Made by a program: the position numbers and the translations under genes. Below are positions 62,174 through 64,000 of a stretch of 64,000 nt of DNA, piece by piece. The notes below the pieces were generated by a model. It was given only the letters and a program-made list of their open reading frames with translations, ran no database searches and was not told the DNA's origin. Location of the stretch: positions 62,001 through 126,000 of the forward strand of contig NZ_JAJAUZ010000004.1 in NCBI RefSeq assembly GCF_020532645.1, read 5' to 3'. This stretch comes from Streptomyces bambusae (GTDB taxonomy: Bacteria > Actinomycetota > Actinomycetes > Streptomycetales > Streptomycetaceae). The number at the start of each line of letters is the position of its first letter. Position 1 is the first letter of the stretch.

Positions 62174-63586
62174 ATGACCGTTGAGACCAGCCCCGAGGTG
62201 CAGCCGGACGCACCCCGGCAGGCCAGCCTGGCCACGGCAGCCGCCCGCAACCTCGCCTCCACGACCAAGTCCGCCCCGCAGATGCAGGAGATCACCTCCC
62301 GCTGGCTGCTGCGGAGCCTTCCCTGGGTGGAGACCAAGGGCGGCACGTACCGGGTGAACCGACGGCTGAGCTACACCGTCGGCGACGGGCGCATCGAGTT
62401 CGTCCAGGACGGTGCCGACGTCCGCGTCATCCCCCGCGAACTCGGCGAACTCGCCCTGCTGCGCGGCTTCGAGGACGAGGGCGTGCTGATCGCGCTCGCC
62501 AACCGGTGCGTCCAGCGCGACTTCCGCGCCGGCGAGGTCCTCGTCGAGCGCGGCACCCCCGCCGAGCACATCCACCTGATCGCGCACGGCCGGATCAGCC
62601 AGAGCGCCCCCGGCAAGTACGGGGACGAAGTCGCGGTCGCCGTCCTGGCCGACGGCGACCGCTACGGCGAGAACGCGCTGCTCGACGCCGACGCCACCTG
62701 GGACTACACGGCCACCGCCGAGACCCCCGGCACCCTGCTGACGCTGTCCCGCGCCGACTTCGAGGCGATCCGCAGCCAGGCACCCGGACTCCATTCGCAC
62801 ATCGAGCAGTTCAGCTCGCTGCCGCTCCAGCGCCAGAACCGGCACGGCGAGGCCGAGATCGCGATGTCCGCCGGCCACACCGGCGAGCCCGAACTCCCCG
62901 GCACCTTCGTCGACTACGAGCTCAACCCCCGCGAGTACGAGCTGTCCATCGCGCAGACCGTGCTCCGTGTCCACACCAGGGTCGCCGACCTCTACAACGG
63001 TCCGCACAACCAGACCGAGGAACAGCTCCGGCTCACCATCGAGGCGCTGCGCGAGCGCCAGGAGTACGAGCTGGTCAACAACCGGGAGTTCGGCCTCCTC
63101 CACAACGCCGCCTTCAAGCAGCGCATCCAGACCCACTCCGGACCGCCCACCCCGGACGACCTCGACGAGCTGCTCTGCCGCCGCCGCGGCACCCGCTTCT
63201 TCTTCGCCCACCCCAAGGCGATCGCCGCGATCGGCCGCGAGTTCAACTCCCGCGGGCTCTACCCCTCCCACGTGGACGTCGGCGGGCAGCAGGTGCCGGC
63301 CTGGCGCGGGGTGCCGATCCTGCCGTGCAACAAGATCCCGATCTCCAAGGACAACACCACCTCGATCCTCGCCATGCGCACCGGCGAGGACAACCAGGGC
63401 GTCATCGGCCTCCGCCAGACCGGGCTGCCCGAGGAGTACGAGCCGGGCCTGTCCGTGCGGTTCATGGGCATCAGCGACCAGGCGATCATGTCGTACCTCG
63501 TCACGACGTACTACTCCGCCGCGATCCTGGTCCCCGACGCGCTCGGCGTCCTGGAGAACGTCCAGATCGCCCGCCGGCGCGACTGA
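62174..63586 (+). CDS. eshA: family 2B encapsulin shell protein (EshA-type) with cyclic-nucleotide-binding-like domain
   Basis: A 470-residue protein of the EshA/SrpI group. Residues 1-90 form an N-terminal arm ([25 protein letters not shown]…). Residues about 100-200 are an inserted cyclic-nucleotide-binding-like cassette ([27 protein letters not shown] … [27 protein letters not shown]). Residues 235-470 carry the HK97-type shell fold ([40 protein letters not shown] … [51 protein letters not shown]). Known relatives assemble into nanocompartments loaded with terpene cyclases. AAGGAG precedes the ATG. The next gene is a probable 2-methylisoborneol synthase. The phosphate-binding Arg expected in the cassette is missing. 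Confidence 0.93.
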   Translation: MTVETSPEVQPDAPRQASLATAAARNLASTTKSAPQMQEITSRWLLRSLPWVETKGGTYRVNRRLSYTVGDGRIEFVQDGADVRVIPRELGELALLRGFEDEGVLIALANRCVQRDFRAGEVLVERGTPAEHIHLIAHGRISQSAPGKYGDEVAVAVLADGDRYGENALLDADATWDYTATAETPGTLLTLSRADFEAIRSQAPGLHSHIEQFSSLPLQRQNRHGEAEIAMSAGHTGEPELPGTFVDYELNPREYELSIAQTVLRVHTRVADLYNGPHNQTEEQLRLTIEALRERQEYELVNNREFGLLHNAAFKQRIQTHSGPPTPDDLDELLCRRRGTRFFFAHPKAIAAIGREFNSRGLYPSHVDVGGQQVPAWRGVPILPCNKIPISKDNTTSILAMRTGEDNQGVIGLRQTGLPEEYEPGLSVRFMGISDQAIMSYLVTTYYSAAILVPDALGVLENVQIARRRD

Positions 63587-63611
63587 GAGCCCCGCCCGCC
63601 CGAAGGCCGTC

Positions 63612-63631
63612 GGCCCGGACCGCTCCGGGCC
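63612..63631 (+). promoter_or_regulatory. intra-operon hairpin between eshA and the terpene synthase gene
   Basis: GGCCCGGA and TCCGGGCC around CCGC, 26 bases after the eshA stop. It could lower downstream expression or stabilise the shell mRNA. Confidence 0.45.
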
Positions 63632-63697
63632 CGGCCGGGCATGCCCGGGACCAGGGAACGAACCGGGACAGCCCACCCACCCCTCTAGGAGTCACGG

Positions 63698-64000
63698 ATG
63701 CCCGAGCCCGGGCTCTCCCCGCTTCAGTCGAGCCTGCCCTCCGCCGCGGCACACTTCGGGGCACACGTCCTCGCGCACGCCGTCAACGACCCCGCCGCCG
63801 GTGCCGGGGCGGCGGTCGGCGGCCGCCCCACCGTGCCCGCCGCACCCGCCACCGCGACCGTGCCGGAGCCGCCCGCTCCGGAGCCGCCCGCTCCGGCGCC
63901 GCCGCCGGCGGGCCGGCCCCTCCCCTCCGTCCCGTCCCTGGTTACGTCGCTCGCCGCGCCGCCGGCCGAACCGGAAGCCGCCCCCGTGGCACACGGCTCC
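63698..64000 (+). CDS. probable 2-methylisoborneol synthase, N-terminal part only
   Basis: The frame opens at ATG 63698 after CTAGGAG and is still open at the window end (101 codons). The visible part is an Ala/Pro-rich disordered segment (…AATATVPEPPAPEPPAPAPPPAG type composition; starts MPEPGLSPLQSSLPSAAAHFGAHVLAHAV). No catalytic motif is inside the window. The call rests on position directly after an eshA-type encapsulin gene, as in Streptomyces loci with a 2-MIB synthase and a GPP methyltransferase, and on the Pro-rich N-terminal extension those synthases carry, thought to help load cargo into the shell. Confidence 0.7.
   Translation, partial: MPEPGLSPLQSSLPSAAAHFGAHVLAHAVNDPAAGAGAAVGGRPTVPAAPATATVPEPPAPEPPAPAPPPAGRPLPSVPSLVTSLAAPPAEPEAAPVAHGS

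Overview
The window is chromosomal DNA from a Streptomyces or very close relative. The evidence is the very high GC content with strong G/C at third codon positions, frequent GTG and TTG starts, many 4-base ATGA/GTGA stop-start overlaps, a conservon (cvnABCD), a cell-surface S8 protease, an EshA-type family 2B encapsulin and a start that looks like a 2-methylisoborneol synthase. Most of it reads as ordinary core or near-core chromosome. I see no prophage, no insertion sequence with a transposase, no CRISPR array and no large biosynthetic megasynthase.

Layout, left to right. 1-2176: the end of an SGNH hydrolase and a metallo-beta-lactamase-fold hydrolase. 2443-6249: a conservon operon (sensor ATPase, roadblock protein, DUF742 protein, GTPase) with a GAF protein as fifth member. 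6415-8118: a transketolase split into two subunits, reverse strand. 8252-8380: tRNA-Pro(GGG) and its terminator. 8358-13914: a second MBL hydrolase, a GlxA-type regulator, an MFS exporter divergent from a LysR regulator, and an amino-acid permease. 14130-18930: universal stress protein, DJ-1/PfpI protein, HTH-TOBE protein, DUF4240 protein, then a metal-type ABC importer. 19002-23842: an acyl-CoA module (CoA ligase, tandem CaiB-like CoA transferase, divergent acyl-CoA dehydrogenase). 23865-26176: a GH88-like hydrolase coupled to an MFS transporter. 26339-27876: a His-rich membrane protein and an ECF sigma factor. 27958-33022: methylmalonyl-CoA mutase mutA-mutB-meaB.

33257-45224: a membrane-anchored esterase, a secreted subtilisin with P-domain, a giant LuxR regulator, a CDF metal exporter, a lipoprotein with an internal duplication followed by a MerR regulator, and a membrane-anchored GH71 enzyme. 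45225-46249 is a gene-free, repeat-rich kilobase. 46250-51365: a class V aminotransferase, an ArsR-type regulator divergent from an MFS transporter, and a second ECF sigma factor with tiny membrane proteins on both sides. 51403-55530: cobF, lutABC and a VOC protein. A second tRNA-Pro(GGG), with duplicated flanks, lies at 56154. 57388-61800: a Tat-exported agmatine deiminase, two paralogous TetR regulators and a transmembrane Ser/Thr kinase; near-identical 18-bp palindromes sit in the deiminase promoter and in the TetR/kinase intergenic region. 62174-64000: the encapsulin shell gene eshA and the first 101 codons of a probable 2-methylisoborneol synthase cut by the window edge.

The points most worth following are the encapsulin/terpene-synthase pair with its non-canonical nucleotide-binding cassette, the TetR/kinase/deiminase circuit with its predicted operator, a 48-bp palindromic repeat lodged inside the cvnA reading frame with a second copy at 61.8 kb, the duplicated tRNA-Pro locus, and the two ECF sigma factors with unusual small membrane partners.
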